Shown here one piece after another: positions 1 to 10,805 of a stretch of 64,000 bases of DNA. This DNA is from Centrapalus pauciflorus. Lineage: Eukaryota > Streptophyta > Magnoliopsida > Asterales > Asteraceae. The notes below the pieces were generated by a model that ran no database searches, was not told the DNA's origin, and saw only the letters and a list, made by a program, of their open reading frames with translations. The position numbers and the translations under genes are program-made. Positions within the stretch are counted from its first letter, which is position 1, and each line of letters opens with the position of its first letter. The stretch spans positions 85,166-149,165 of the forward strand of contig JAANYP010005935.1 of NCBI GenBank assembly GCA_020465985.1, given 5' to 3'.

Positions 1-299
1 CAAATATTCTGTATTACGTGTTTGTTTCTATTCTATAATCCTTTATAATTAATTCTGTATTTATTTCGAGCCTATTAAGTTCAATTTTTACAAGTTTTAA
101 TCGATTATCTGCTGAAATTCATATTCGCATATTTGTGTTTTTAGTTTCGGTTTTTGGTTCAATACTTCCAGATTTTTAGGTGTTTTGCTTAATAGTTATT
201 CACAAAAAGTGTTACAAAAATTAATCCCAACATTTAGAAATTATTTTCAGGCTTTAAACTATATTTTAATATATATTTACTTAAAATCTGGAAAGTACT

Positions 300-830
300 T
301 CAACTGTTAAAATTCGGACCATCTCGAACCTACATTCGGATCAACTCGGATCACAATTCAGACCAGCTCGTACCAAAATTTTAAAATATTTCGGACCCAA
401 TCTCAGATCCATCCGAAATTCTGTTAAAACATTTCTCGGGTACTTGAAATGAATTGTTCTTCATTTTTTAAACCTTTTCAAGCTCAAATAGGATTATCTG
501 AAATTCGGATCGCTAACCGAATTCGGATCATCAAACTTGCATTTTAAGTAAGTTCCCATCCGAGTTCATTATTTTCATCCGAATTCCGGTCTAACCGATT
601 TACTATTCATCAGAGATTCATTTCATCCGACTTACAGTATTTCATCCGAAATTCTACTGTTCATCCGAATTCCTGATCTTCTGAGTTCTTCAAATCCATC
701 CGAGTTATTGTTCATACGAGTTCATTTTCATCCGAGTTTATCTTCAAACGAGTTACTATTCTCCTGAATTCGGCTCATCCGAAATTCGGTTCACTTTCAT
801 CCGAAATTCAGTTTCCACTTAAAAGATCTT
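300..830 (+). repeat. Palindromic motif array in the leader of copia A
   Basis: Dozens of copies of a degenerate word around CATCCGAATTCGG occur in both orientations (CCGAAATTCGG, CATCCGAGTT, AATTCGGATC), about every 15-40 bases. ATCCGAATTCGGAT is a perfect palindrome, so the array can form many small hairpins or bind a dimeric protein. Positions 1-300 upstream are plain AT-rich sequence with nothing recognisable. Palindromic repeat clusters are a known trait of Sirevirus LTR and regulatory regions; that this is the same kind of element is inference. Confidence 0.7.
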
Positions 831-858
831 AACTTCTTAATCAGCACTTGCCATAATC

Positions 859-2557
859 ATGTCTTGAGAGGCCCTTGTCCTTCAATCAGAGAACATACTA
901 CCTGTTCTCTATCCTGATGAGTACGAACAATGGAAATCAAGATTCCTGAAATTCATTTGTATGCAGCCAAATGGAAATCTATTGATACAATCTATCACTG
1001 AAGGCCATGCTATCTATTATCGGGAAATACCTACTAGGCCAGATGCTGACCCACCATTCCTAGCTTCAAAAACAATTCGTGAACCTTCCAAATAAGCTGA
1101 AAAGGAAAGACAACATGCCGACAAAAGGGTAGAATATCTCATCTATCAAGCCCTTCTCACCGATATACTTGTTGGAGTTGACAGCAAGATGTCAGCTAAA
1201 GAGATGTGGGATGAACTAGAAGTACAAATGCTTGGGGCGGATTAGATGACAGAGCAAAGATCGAGGAAGTAAAGGCAAAATTTTCTGAGTTCCGCGCCAA
1301 ATATGAGGATTTATTTCAGGGTACCTTCACAAGGTTCTGTGCAGTTTAAATGAGGTGAACACACTGCACATCAAAAAGGATAAGGATGACATCAACATCC
1401 AATTCTTTTCATCCCTGGCCCCAGAATGGCAAGTTGCATGTCGAGCCAAAAGACCAGTTCTGGACATTCCAAATGTCTCAATTAATGTGGTATTCAAAGA
1501 ACTCAAAAAGTATCAAGGGGATGTCGATCAACAGAAGCAAATGGCAAACACTTTGGCATCCTTGTTTCTATCAGCCAACTCAGGCATTAAACCAGCTAAC
1601 TCTTTGGCCCTACTCTCCAGCAAAACACTCTCTCCTGCACTCCCACCCAACTCATCTCTTGTACCTTACTACAGTCAAGGTTTATCATCGTCTCAATGCA
1701 GATATGCATCACCACCGCATGAGCCATATGATGAAGAAGAGGCAACCATACAAGAACAGATTGCCTTGTGGTCAAATCGTCTTCAACAAAGACGTTTTTC
1801 TCAAAATAAGACATACACCTAGCTTCGTTATGAAACTGGCCCACGGAGGTATCCTGACGATACAAGGGATGAAAGCCGAGATGATCGAAGGGATGATTGG
1901 AGACGTGATGATAGGAACGATAGGGGACACGATGACTGGAACCGCAATGATCGGGATGAGAGGTATGATGATAGAACGTATGATGAGCGGAGAGATGACA
2001 GGAGAGAGAGACGTGATGGCAGACGAGGCTATCGAGATGATCGCTGTTATGAAAGGTGTTACGATAGAAGAGATGAGAAAAGAGACGATAGGAGGGATTA
2101 CAATCGTCGAGATGATAGCCGCAGTCCTCGCAGACTAGACAAAAGGACGACAGAGAGAAGAGTTGATAGGCATAGAGATGATGAGCCTAAGGCAACTGAT
2201 GACCGTCTGTGCTACAAATATGGGAAACTGGGTCACTTTGCTCGGGAATGTAAAAATCAGCTTGAACGTGATGTCGGATACTATTAACGAAAGCTGGAGG
2301 CAGCAAAGAAACAGTCTGATGCAATGGCCCTTGTTGCTCAAGAAGACTATTGGGATGACGCTGACTCTGACGAGGAGGAAGATAGGGGCAGAAATTGCTA
2401 CATGGTTGACCGCATTGGACTGGCTGATTATGCATCTTCACCTGACTCAGAATCAGACACGGCTGTCGAGGGGGAGACAAATCAAGATCCAACAGCCTGT
2501 CTGATGGCCAAGTCTGGGGATTTCGAATGCTCCACGTCAGATTCAGATTCAAAAGAG
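859..2557 (+). pseudogene. gag: Copia A gag, exon 1 (degenerate)
   Basis: This is the capsid/nucleocapsid gene. Translation from the ATG at 859 gives a Sirevirus-type N terminus (reads YPDEYEQW) but meets TGA at codon 3, then further stops near 1093 and 1244, and continues in another frame from about 1340. An Arg/Asp-rich stretch at about 1840-2150 precedes a CCHC zinc knuckle at 2210-2251 whose second cysteine is Tyr (reads CYKYGKLGHFAREC). An acidic Ser/Asp-rich tail follows. The last codons read AAA GAG and abut GTACAT, a fair 5' splice site, in phase 0. The open frame at 1386-2138 is a shadow of the Arg/Asp repeat. Confidence 0.8.
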
Positions 2558-4596
2558 GTACATTACTTTTGCATTCAAGAGTGTCAAGGCTGAACCTCTA
2601 GCCCAATCTTGCACACACAAATCTATTGCTAGAAGCTAGATTTAATGCTGAAAAAGAAAAGTGTGTCAAGGCTGAACCTCTAGCCCAATATTTAAAAGAA
2701 TCATCTAATATATATGAAAAGAAGTGGGTAAACAACCATGAGGTTATAAAGAAAATGTTAGTTGAAATGGTAGATGTTCAGGATAGGAATACATACATTG
2801 AAAGTTGCATGGATAAAATCTCTAACGAAAAGAACTCTTTAAAATCCGAAATGTCTGTTCTTTCAAAATGCTTAGAATCGGTAAGCATGGAAAACATAGA
2901 TAATTTGGAAAAATACAAAATGATAGAATAAGAGAGAATAGGTTTGTTTTCACAAATAAAGGCTCAAGATGATGAATTTCTAAAACGGGGTCAAACTGAA
3001 CAAATTATTCATCTAAACAATCCCAAAGAAACTAGGTTTTATCATTCCAAACAAGGAATTGGTTTTAAAAATCCTAAGTATTTGGAAAAGGTTCAACACG
3101 TTTTAACTCATTTTTATGATATGAGATATATGGGTGCTGGGTTGAAGTCTTTGGTTTATCAGACATCGGAAGAAGTTTTAACCCCAAGAGGATGAGAAAC
3201 GAATTAAAAATAAAGAAAAAGAAATGTCTTTTAAATATGATGTATTAAACGAGAGTTATCCCTATAGAGTACCTACTATAGAGGAGGACTTCTTGTCTAG
3301 CTATTCAGAGGTTGAAATGAATGCAGAACCTGTCAAACCAATCCCTCATCTTTACATTCCTACAAAAGTTCTTCAACATAAAATCAAAGTTGTAGAAAAG
3401 GAATTAAAGACAACTCAAAATAAAGCTCTTCTCGAGAGTGAGGTTAAATTGGCAAATCAAAGTTTTCAACAAAATGTAGAATTAACCACCTACAAAGAAA
3501 AATTTGACATGGTTTCAGATAGTTTAATTTCTCATTTAAAAGAATTAAAATTTTCTCATCCTACCAAAGTCCCACTTACATCATCAGAAAAAGGTAAAGC
3601 CAAAGTTGAAGTTCCTTCTATCATTTGTGAAGGTGAGTGCTCAAAAACTTCCAAAGCTAAGGTTTCAAAGAAGGCACAGAGTCAATCTAAGTCTTCCAAG
3701 AAACCCACTCTCCAAGGAAATTTTTCAGAGTTTAAGTCTTCCATATGTACTGACTCTCATCGTTTTATTCCTATGGATCATGTGAGAAGAATGCCCAAAA
3801 CGACCATGCAAGATTTTTCCAGTTTTTTTGTGAAGAAGGCTGTAATGCCAGATGTATTTGTTTCTAGAGATAGGTTGCATGTAATCTCAGAAAAAATGTC
3901 TGTAATGATGTATTGAATTCTGTTTCTTGTTTAAAGTATTCATTTGATGACTTGTTTAAATTATGTCCAACTCGTTTTAGACGTCAAGTACCTGAAATGA
4001 ATGCTTTCGTGCCTTATCCTGTTAAAAGAATTCGGAAAAAGAAAAAAAAAATACTGCATCATCGGCCAAAAAATCTGAGACTTCTACTTTGCCTAGGCCC
4101 AAACTTAAAGCAAATATATAACAAATTTCAAAAACTCCAAAACCAAAGGTAATTTCATCGCCTAAGGTTCCAAAGCCTGTTAAATCCAATCGTAAATGGA
4201 TTCCAAAAGGCTCTGCATTTAGTCCACACATAACTGCTAAATGGGTTTCTAAGACTGCGCACGTGCCATATTCTCCTGGAACACCTAACCCAAAAGGACC
4301 CATCCTAAGACGGGTACCCAAAGTTGTGTGATTTTAATGTAGATGGTTCTTGGTTACTTCAGATGAAGACCCGCACTTCATTGAACTGGCTTCTAGTTAT
4401 CTTAGACTAGGACCCATTCTTCTGCTTGTCGGTTGTGCTTTAACTGACATTTTTGGCTTCAGTGTACTCAGCTCAGGACCCGATCTAAATTCATCATGTT
4501 TTCTAAATAACTCGGTTCAGAACACGGTTTGCATGTTAATTTCCGACGGATTTGTTAATGCCTATAGATTTTCATTGTATACAATTTTATTTTCAG
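2558..4596 (+). other. Predicted phase-0 intron between gag and pol of copia A
   Basis: The 5' site is AAAGAG|GTACAT and the 3' site is ATTTTATTTTCAG|GCA with a pyrimidine run. Joining these ends keeps the frame and places the gag tail directly before the protease-type MDSGC motif. The roughly 2.04-kb interior is not inert, because it encodes the Gag extension ending in its own stop at 4329-4331. The last 265 bases (4332-4596) have no clear coding content. Support comes from relatives in this window: element B has the matching donor at 37737, element E the matching acceptor at 61522, and a copy in E joined exactly across it (55766/55767). Confidence 0.65.
2626..4331 (+). pseudogene. Gag C-terminal extension of copia A, coiled coil and basic tail
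   Basis: Three open segments (2626-2931, 2944-3195, 3224-3916) plus a basic tail to the TGA at 4329 form one broken reading frame lying wholly inside the predicted intron. The segments are Lys/Glu-rich with heptad-like spacing, as expected of coiled coil. The 3224-3916 part carries a Ser/Lys-rich stretch. The tail has a Lys-rich block near 4030 and ends with a PKGPILRRVPK-type sequence, common at the end of copia gag regions. By position it would be translated only from unspliced RNA as part of a long Gag. Frameshifts at about 2930, 3200 and 3915 break it. Confidence 0.55.
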
Positions 4597-7500
4597 GCAA
4601 ATTCCATCTTGTATATGGATTCGGGTTGCTCTAAATACATGACTGGGAGGAGAGAGTTACTGTCTATATTTGTAGAACAATATTATGGGACAGTTAAGTT
4701 CGGGAATAACAATCATGCTCAAATCAAAGGATATGGGGATTTAGTCTTAAATAGTCTAGTCATCAAGGATGTTGACTATGTTGAGTGGTAATCTCATAAT
4801 CTGTTTCGCATTGGACAACTCTGCGATAAAGGGCTAAAGGTTACATTTAAGGCTAAGAACTCTAGTGTTAAGAGTATTCATGGAAAAGAATTTTAATCCG
4901 GTTCCAGAAACTCTAACCTTTACACCATCGACGTAGCCAAGCTTATGGTTAAGGATAGCATCTGCCTACTATCAAAAGCCTCATCAAAAGACTCTTGGTT
5001 ATGGCACCGAAGGTTATCTCATCCGAACTTTGACAGTATAAACAAGCTTGTTTCAAAACAACTGGTTTAGGGAATCCCAGAACTACGATATTAAAAGGAC
5101 CATCTGTGTGGAGCGTGTTAGAAAGGAAAAATGAAGAGATCATCTCACAAAACAAAACCCGAACCATAATCAAAAAGAGTGTTGGAGTTACTTCATATGG
5201 ATTTGTGTGGACCCATGCGAACACAAAGCATAGTAAGCGATACGTGTTGGTTATCGTTGATGACTTTTCGTGATACACCTAGGTTAAATTCTTGCGATCC
5301 AAGGATGAGACAGCTCAAGAAATCATAGGTTTTATTAAGAGTGTCGAAACCCAACAGCAGCTGTCTCTCCAATCAATCCGATCTAATAACGGCACGGAAT
5401 TCAAGTATTCGATAGTAGAGAGCTTCCTTCGATCCAAAGGTATTCATCATCAGTTTTCTGCTGCTAGAACACCTCAACAAAATGGAATCATTGAGAGGCG
5501 TAACCGTACTCTCGTGGAAGCCGCTCGCACAATGCTGACATACTCAAAGCTACCATCGTTCTTGTGGGCCGAAGCCGTGTCAACAGCTTGCTACTCGTAA
5601 AATCGCTCCATAATCCATAAGCGCTTTAATAAAACTCCTTACCAACTTTTTTTTAAATAAAGTTCCTTTTATCAAGTACTTACATGTATTTGGTTGCGGG
5701 TGCTATGTGCTTAACGACAACGACAACCTCCGGAAGTTCAACGACAAGGCGGATGAAGCGATCATCATTAGATACTCATCAAATTCGAAGGCATATCGTG
5801 CATACAACACTCGCACCAGGACAGTCAATGAGAGTTTGCATGTCACATTCGATGAACTGGCTTAACTGGCTCCCGAAGTTGATCAATCAGGACCACGCAT
5901 TACACTAATGCCTGGAGATTCATCTCAATATTTTTCTTTTTCTTCTTCTGACTTAGTTAATTTATTTGATCCATTTTATGTAGATTTTTTTGGTTCTAGT
6001 GCTAATACTTCTAATGTTTCTTCTTTTGTAGTTAACACATCCAACGATTCATTTGCTCAACCACCACCATCAGATCCACCAATCAATACTTCAATCTTTA
6101 TACCTCCACCTTCCACTTCATCCACAGACACATCTCCAGTTGAATCAACTCCTACCATGCCCTCACACATAATTCCAAATATTATCCCTCAAGAGATCAA
6201 GTTGAACCTGACATGAACCAGTGGTACCTTCACTCAAAACCATCGACCATAACTCATCATCCATTCCCGCACTCACCACTGAGCTTCCATCCCGTTCACC
6301 CCTTCCACATGAGACAAATTGGACCCGAAGTCACCCAACCAAACAAATCATTAATGATCTCTCTACCGGTGTCCAAACTCGAAGGGCATCTACTAATGAA
6401 TGTCTATTTGCATCATTCCTTAGCATGACAGAGTCTGGTCGTGTGGAAGAAGCCTTGAAAGCCACTGACTATTTTGTAGCAATGCAAGAAGAGCTCAACC
6501 AGTTTGAACAGCTCAGAGTATGGGGGTTAGTTCCCAAACCCAAAGACCGAACCATAGTCGGAACATAGTGGATTTTTAAGAACAAACGAGATGAAAACGG
6601 CATCGTGGGAAGAAATAAAGCAATACTTGTCGCCAAAGGCTACCGACAACAAGAAGAAATAGATTATGACGAGACCTTCGCTCCAGTTGCACGAATAGAA
6701 GCGATCAAAATCCTCTTAGCGTACACGGCACACAAAGACTTCAAAGTGTACCAGATGGACGTCAAGACAACCTTCTTGAACGATGAACTCAACGAAGAGT
6801 TGTATGTTGAAAAACCACAAGGATTTGTTGATGCACATAAACAGACCATGTTTATGTGCTAGGTAAAGCCCTCTATGGTTTGAAACAAGCACCTCGAGCA
6901 TGGTATGACAGTCTCTCTAACTTTCTTACCTCCGCTGGTTTAAGCAAAGGTGTGGTGGACACAACATTGTTCACTAAAAAGGAAGGCCAACACATAATGC
7001 TAGTTCAAATATATGTCGATGATATTATATTTGGATCTACTGACTATAATTTCTGTTAGGACTTCTCATCCCTAATGGAGTCCAGGTTTGAGATGAGTAT
7101 GATGGGGGAAATGAACTTTTTCCTCGGATTACAAGTCAAACAACTTGAAAATGGGATATTTGTGAACCAGTCGAAATATACTCTTGACATTCTTAACAAG
7201 TATAAGTTAGACTCTCGCACGAGTATCGCAACTCCCATGGCTTCAAACTGTGAGTTAGACACTGATCCTGCCGGGAAAAGTGTCATCAATACAACTTACA
7301 GAGGAATGATTGGATCCTTACTGTATCTTACGACTAGTAGACCAGATATAATGTTTTCAACATGTCTTTGTGCTCGTTTTCAGGCTGACCCAAAAGAATC
7401 CCACCTAACTGCGGTAAAACTCATTTTTCTTTTTTTTTTAAGGGTACAGCCGATCTTGGTGTCTAGTATCCAAAGGGATCGATTTTGATCTTACCGCCTT

Positions 7501-7964
7501 TTCAGATGCTGATTTTGCAGGTTGTATAGTCGATAGGAAATACACTTCATGTGGAATACATTTCTTGGGTGACAGACTGGTGAGTTGGTCTTCCAAAAAG
7601 CAGAACTATGTTTCCACATCCACAGCAGAAGTTGAGTATGTAGCGGCCGCAAGTTGTTGCTCTCCAGTGATGTGGATGAGAACTCAGTTACGTGATTATG
7701 GGTTCTTGCTCACCAATATCCCAATATACTATGATTTTAGAAGTGCAATTGCTATTTTTTGCAATCCCGCGCAGCACTCACGAACGAAACACATAGACAT
7801 CAGGTATCATTTCATTAAAGATCACATAGAAAAATGGAACAATTGAATTGTATTTTGTAGGCACAAAATATCAACTTGCTGATATTTTTACTACAGTTTT
7901 AGACAAACCTCATTTTCAGTTTTTAGTATCTCATATCGGCATGTTGAATGCTTCTTCTAGTTAA
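4597..7964 (+). pseudogene. pol: Copia A pol: protease, integrase, reverse transcriptase, RNase H (degenerate)
   Basis: The region starts at the exon-2 splice site with the protease-type motif MDSGCSKYMTG (about 4615-4650). The integrase core is clearest at 5292-5600: the second catalytic aspartate is Asn (reads IRSNNGTEF), while the glutamate in PQQNGIIERRNRT is kept. Reverse transcriptase runs about 6440-7400 with KGYRQQEEIDYDETFAPVAR and the catalytic YVDD at about 7012-7023. RNase H follows at about 7490-7960, ending in a typical HSRTKHIDIRYHF stretch and a frame closing at 7962-7964. Stops and frameshifts are frequent (about 4790, 5600-5900, 6566, 6860, 7058, 7430 at a poly-T run, 7846). 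The element cannot make a working Pol. Confidence 0.88.
5908..6216 (+). pseudogene. Pol linker between integrase and RT of copia A
   Basis: This open segment is rich in Ser, Pro, Thr and Phe, with clusters such as PPPSDPP, and corresponds to the variable low-complexity linker that copia polyproteins carry between integrase and reverse transcriptase. It continues, in another frame, into the RT N terminus at about 6230-6560. I see no catalytic motif in it. It is listed separately only because it is unusually intact compared with the integrase end before it. Confidence 0.5.
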
Positions 7965-8640
7965 ATTCTATACATAATCTAAATAATTCTATTTCAAATA
8001 TATAAGTGTTTGAAATACCATTATTTAAAAAATATCTGTTATTTAAATTTAAAGGTTGTGTCACAAAATTAAGTTCAATATTTCTTTATCTGTGTATATT
8101 TTTAATGATTAATGATTCTGAATTCTGCTATGTGAATTGGTCATAGTTGAGTGGAACGCTAATATTTCCAGGTTTGTCTATATCTCAATGGTTAAAAAGG
8201 TTCTACAGTTTAGATCATATAGGATATGTGTTGAAATGAGGGAGAGTATTTTCAGGATGATAGTGTATGTTAACTTAGTTTTTAATTTTATAATATTTTA
8301 GGCTTAAGTCAATTTTAATTTTAATTTTAAGATAATTAATCTTTCAGAAAAACAAACAAAAAAAGATTTTATTTTTTATTAATAGATTAAAAACTCAAAA
8401 AGATTTTATTTTTGTCTTGGTTAAAATTTTTTTTGTTTTGTTTGTTTAAAAGAAAAAAATCCAAAATATTGTCTTATTTTTTAGTTGTTAGTTAGGAGAT
8501 TAATTATATTAACCTTAAGTTTAGGTCTAATTATTATTTGAATTTAGCTATTTTTAATTTTGTCTAGTACTTGTCCAAAAAAGGAAAAAACAAAAAGATT
8601 TTGGGCTCATATTATTTTATTTTTTTAAGTTTTTAGTTAT
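7965..8640 (+). other. AT-rich spacer after pol of copia A, with a polypurine-like tract
   Basis: No coding sequence is recognisable. The stretch is strongly AT-rich with poly-T/poly-A runs at 8340-8480. A purine tract, GAAATGAGGGAGAGTA, lies at about 8233-8248 and resembles a polypurine tract, but the true 3' LTR with its own tract is at 36457-36829. Extra upstream polypurine tracts are known in Sireviruses. A run starting TG near 8258 could be read as an LTR start, but I found no matching LTR end. Confidence 0.45.
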
Positions 8641-8689
8641 AAATATTTAAGCCCATAGTTTTGTAACAAAACCGGTGTGTTTGGCCCAT

Positions 8690-8908
8690 TTGTGTTGTGT
8701 TCACGCGGACTCTTGCATAACCCGACCCGACCCCCTAAATAAATAGGCGGGTTCCCCTTTCTTCTTCTCTAAGCTTTCTTTCTCTTCTCCTCTCCGACGA
8801 ACGAAAACCTTTTCCACCACCATTTTCACCGTTTCTCAAGCTCAAAAGGTCCCAACACAACCGTTTTTCTTCCTTTTTCTTGCATTTTCTTGCATCTGCA
8901 CCACCAGG
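8690..8908 (+). promoter_or_regulatory. Internal promoter and ATG-free leader exon before the post-pol ORF of copia A
   Basis: A TATA-type box (CTAAATAAATAGG, 8735-8747) in GC-rich flanks is followed by a pyrimidine-rich stretch with no ATG up to 8908. It ends in CACCACCAG|GTAAAC, a good 5' splice site. This is the usual layout of a plant promoter with a leader exon. An acceptor at 10027-10028 lies 5 bases before the first ATG of the post-pol ORF. Element E has a TATA box in the equivalent place (56666-56678). Alternative reading: part of an LTR inserted here, which I cannot exclude. Confidence 0.5.
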
Positions 8909-10028
8909 TAAACATTTTCTTTCTTTATTTTCGATTATAACGTCCTATTTTGTGTTTTTAAATTTTGAATTTCAAAGGGTTTTTCTATTCGGTTTTTGTT
9001 TGTTCTAAGATACTGTAGTACAATAAAATGTTCCTTACATGTTTTAGCTTTAGGATCTACATTTGCATGTATTTTTAAGCATTTTCAGAACTGTTCACGT
9101 TGCATGTGCATGAACACATTAAACTGCAAAATTGACTAAGTCCTTATCTCGGAACATCCGAAATTCGGACCATCCGAATTTAGGATGACTCCCCCTTAGG
9201 CAATATTTCAGTTTAAATGTTCACTAATATGGACCCATCCGAATTTCTGATCCATCCGAAATTTGGATCAGTAGGCAATACTTAGAAATTATACAAGTAT
9301 ATTATATGTTTCAATCGAATTTCAGTTCACCCAAAATTCAGATGGACTCATATAATATCAATTGTATGTTTTATGCAACTAAGTCCTTGTCTCGGAACCG
9401 AATTTGTGGCATTCATGTTTATTTTCTAAGTGTTCATTATTGTAATCATCACCCGAATTCAGAACCATACGAATTCAATCCCCATCCGAATTTTGTCATT
9501 GATGTGAATTTTCTAAGTGTTCCTCATTTTCATTATCCGAAATTCGGATCCATCCGAATTTCGGTTCCCCCACCTTAGTTTCATACTTAGTCTATCATTT
9601 CATGCATCATTTCCATCCGAAATTCGGTCCCATCAAAAATTCGGATCATGTCATCCGACATTCCCATGCACCTGAATTTGGATCTTTCATTCATCCGAAT
9701 TTCGGTCCATCTGAAATTCAACAGTTAGAATTTTCTTAAAATTTTCCATTTTTGCAATTTTTAAAAAAAATAAAAAATCACAAAAATACACCATGTCTTA
9801 TGCACCATTGATTAGAGTTAGGATAAGTGTTTGAATAAAAATGTCTCTTCAAACATTGGTCTCTCAACGATCGACTTTGGACTTTATTCGGTAGAACTTA
9901 CATTTTACTGATAAAAGACACGATGCTTTAAACAGAATAGATAGTTTTAAATTCACACTTATTTCAGAGTTAGTATCAGTGCTTCATTCTTTCAAGTCTG
10001 ATATACTAACATTGTTGCACGTTTACAG
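8909..10028 (+). other. Predicted leader intron with palindromic CATCCGAAATTCGG array
   Basis: The intron would run from GTAAAC (8909) to GCACGTTTACAG (10028). Between 9160 and 9720 it holds a dense array of CATCCGAAATTCGG, CATCCGAATTTCGG and close variants, the same family of words as at 300-830, on both strands. A small open frame at 9306-9578 runs through this array and is not a gene. The 9720-10028 part is AT-rich with nothing recognisable besides the acceptor. Confidence 0.5.
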
Positions 10029-10033
10029 GACTC

Positions 10034-10805
10034 ATGGACCATCAAGTCACCTTAACCATTCCCATCGTCCGCTACCAAATAATAACGCTTAGCTGCCAGA
10101 AGAATCACTACTTCCATCCGCTCAGTTTGTTGAATTTGCCCCTCACAACTAGCAGCTAGACCTTACCACCCTACGCCATGAAGCTGAGGATATCACATTC
10201 GATATTCTCAAAGGCCACCCAATCTTCTACGCCCTTCCTACTGCCATTTCTGTACCAATCATCTATCTTCAACAATTCTGGCATCATCTCACGTTCATCA
10301 ATGACGTCGAACCTCACTTTACCACCAAAATTGACTCCGTCCCCATTAAAGTCACTCTCGAAGCCATACACCATAGTCTCCGCCTACCCTCCGAAAACCA
10401 TTCAGTTACCGAATATGACTTTGCCCATATTCCCACTCCTGCCCAAACACTATAAGAAATTTTGACCAGTGGATATGATGGCCAACTCACCCGCCCTTCA
10501 GAATTCTGGACTAAGCAACTCCAGTCACAATGGAGGGACCTTTTTGATGTCATTAATAAATGCTTAACCGGAAAACCATCTGGCCATGACTCGGCCTCTA
10601 TCCAAGTCCTTGCGATGTTTGTTGCGTTCGCCTTTGACCGCCACTATGACTATGGGGCGTTTGTCTTTAAGGAATTAAAAAGAGCATTTCTAGAGAAAAG
10701 AACAAAAAGAGGGCACAAGTTCATTCCATTCCAAGGATTCCTTCAGCTCTTTAATCAACATGCAATGGATCTAGACGACGACATACACGAACGCCCTGAG
10801 GCCGA
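10034..10805 (+). pseudogene. Post-pol (env-position) ORF of copia A, N-terminal part
   Basis: The ATG at 10034 directly follows the predicted acceptor. A frameshift before about 10150, a TAG near 10153 and TAA near 10453 break the frame, but the protein-like sequence is clear to 10805. It reads QQFWHH and DILKGHPIFYALP, then a region nearly identical in type to element F (MFVAFAFDRHYDYGAF, EKRTKRGHKFIPFQ). Similar ORFs lie downstream of copia pol in many eudicots; their function is unknown and I see no signal peptide or membrane segment. The Athila-like element enters at 10806 and the protein resumes at 33926. Confidence 0.75.

Noticed and set aside
300..830. Heat-shock elements, because TTC and GAA alternate in the palindromes
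   Set aside because: Spacing between TTC and GAA does not follow the two-base gap of the consensus in most copies.
1386..2138. A 250-codon frame rich in Met, Gly and Glu
   Set aside because: Shadow of the Arg/Asp-rich gag repeat in the correct frame, which leads into the zinc knuckle.
4022..4321. Hydrophobic minus-strand frame opposite the copia A Gag extension
   Set aside because: Antisense shadow of the Lys/Pro-rich tail.
8250..9720. 3' LTR of copia A starting at the purine tract near 8240
   Set aside because: No CA end or matching sequence at the 5' side; the same-strand post-pol ORF and a clear PPT plus LTR lie further on (36457-36829).
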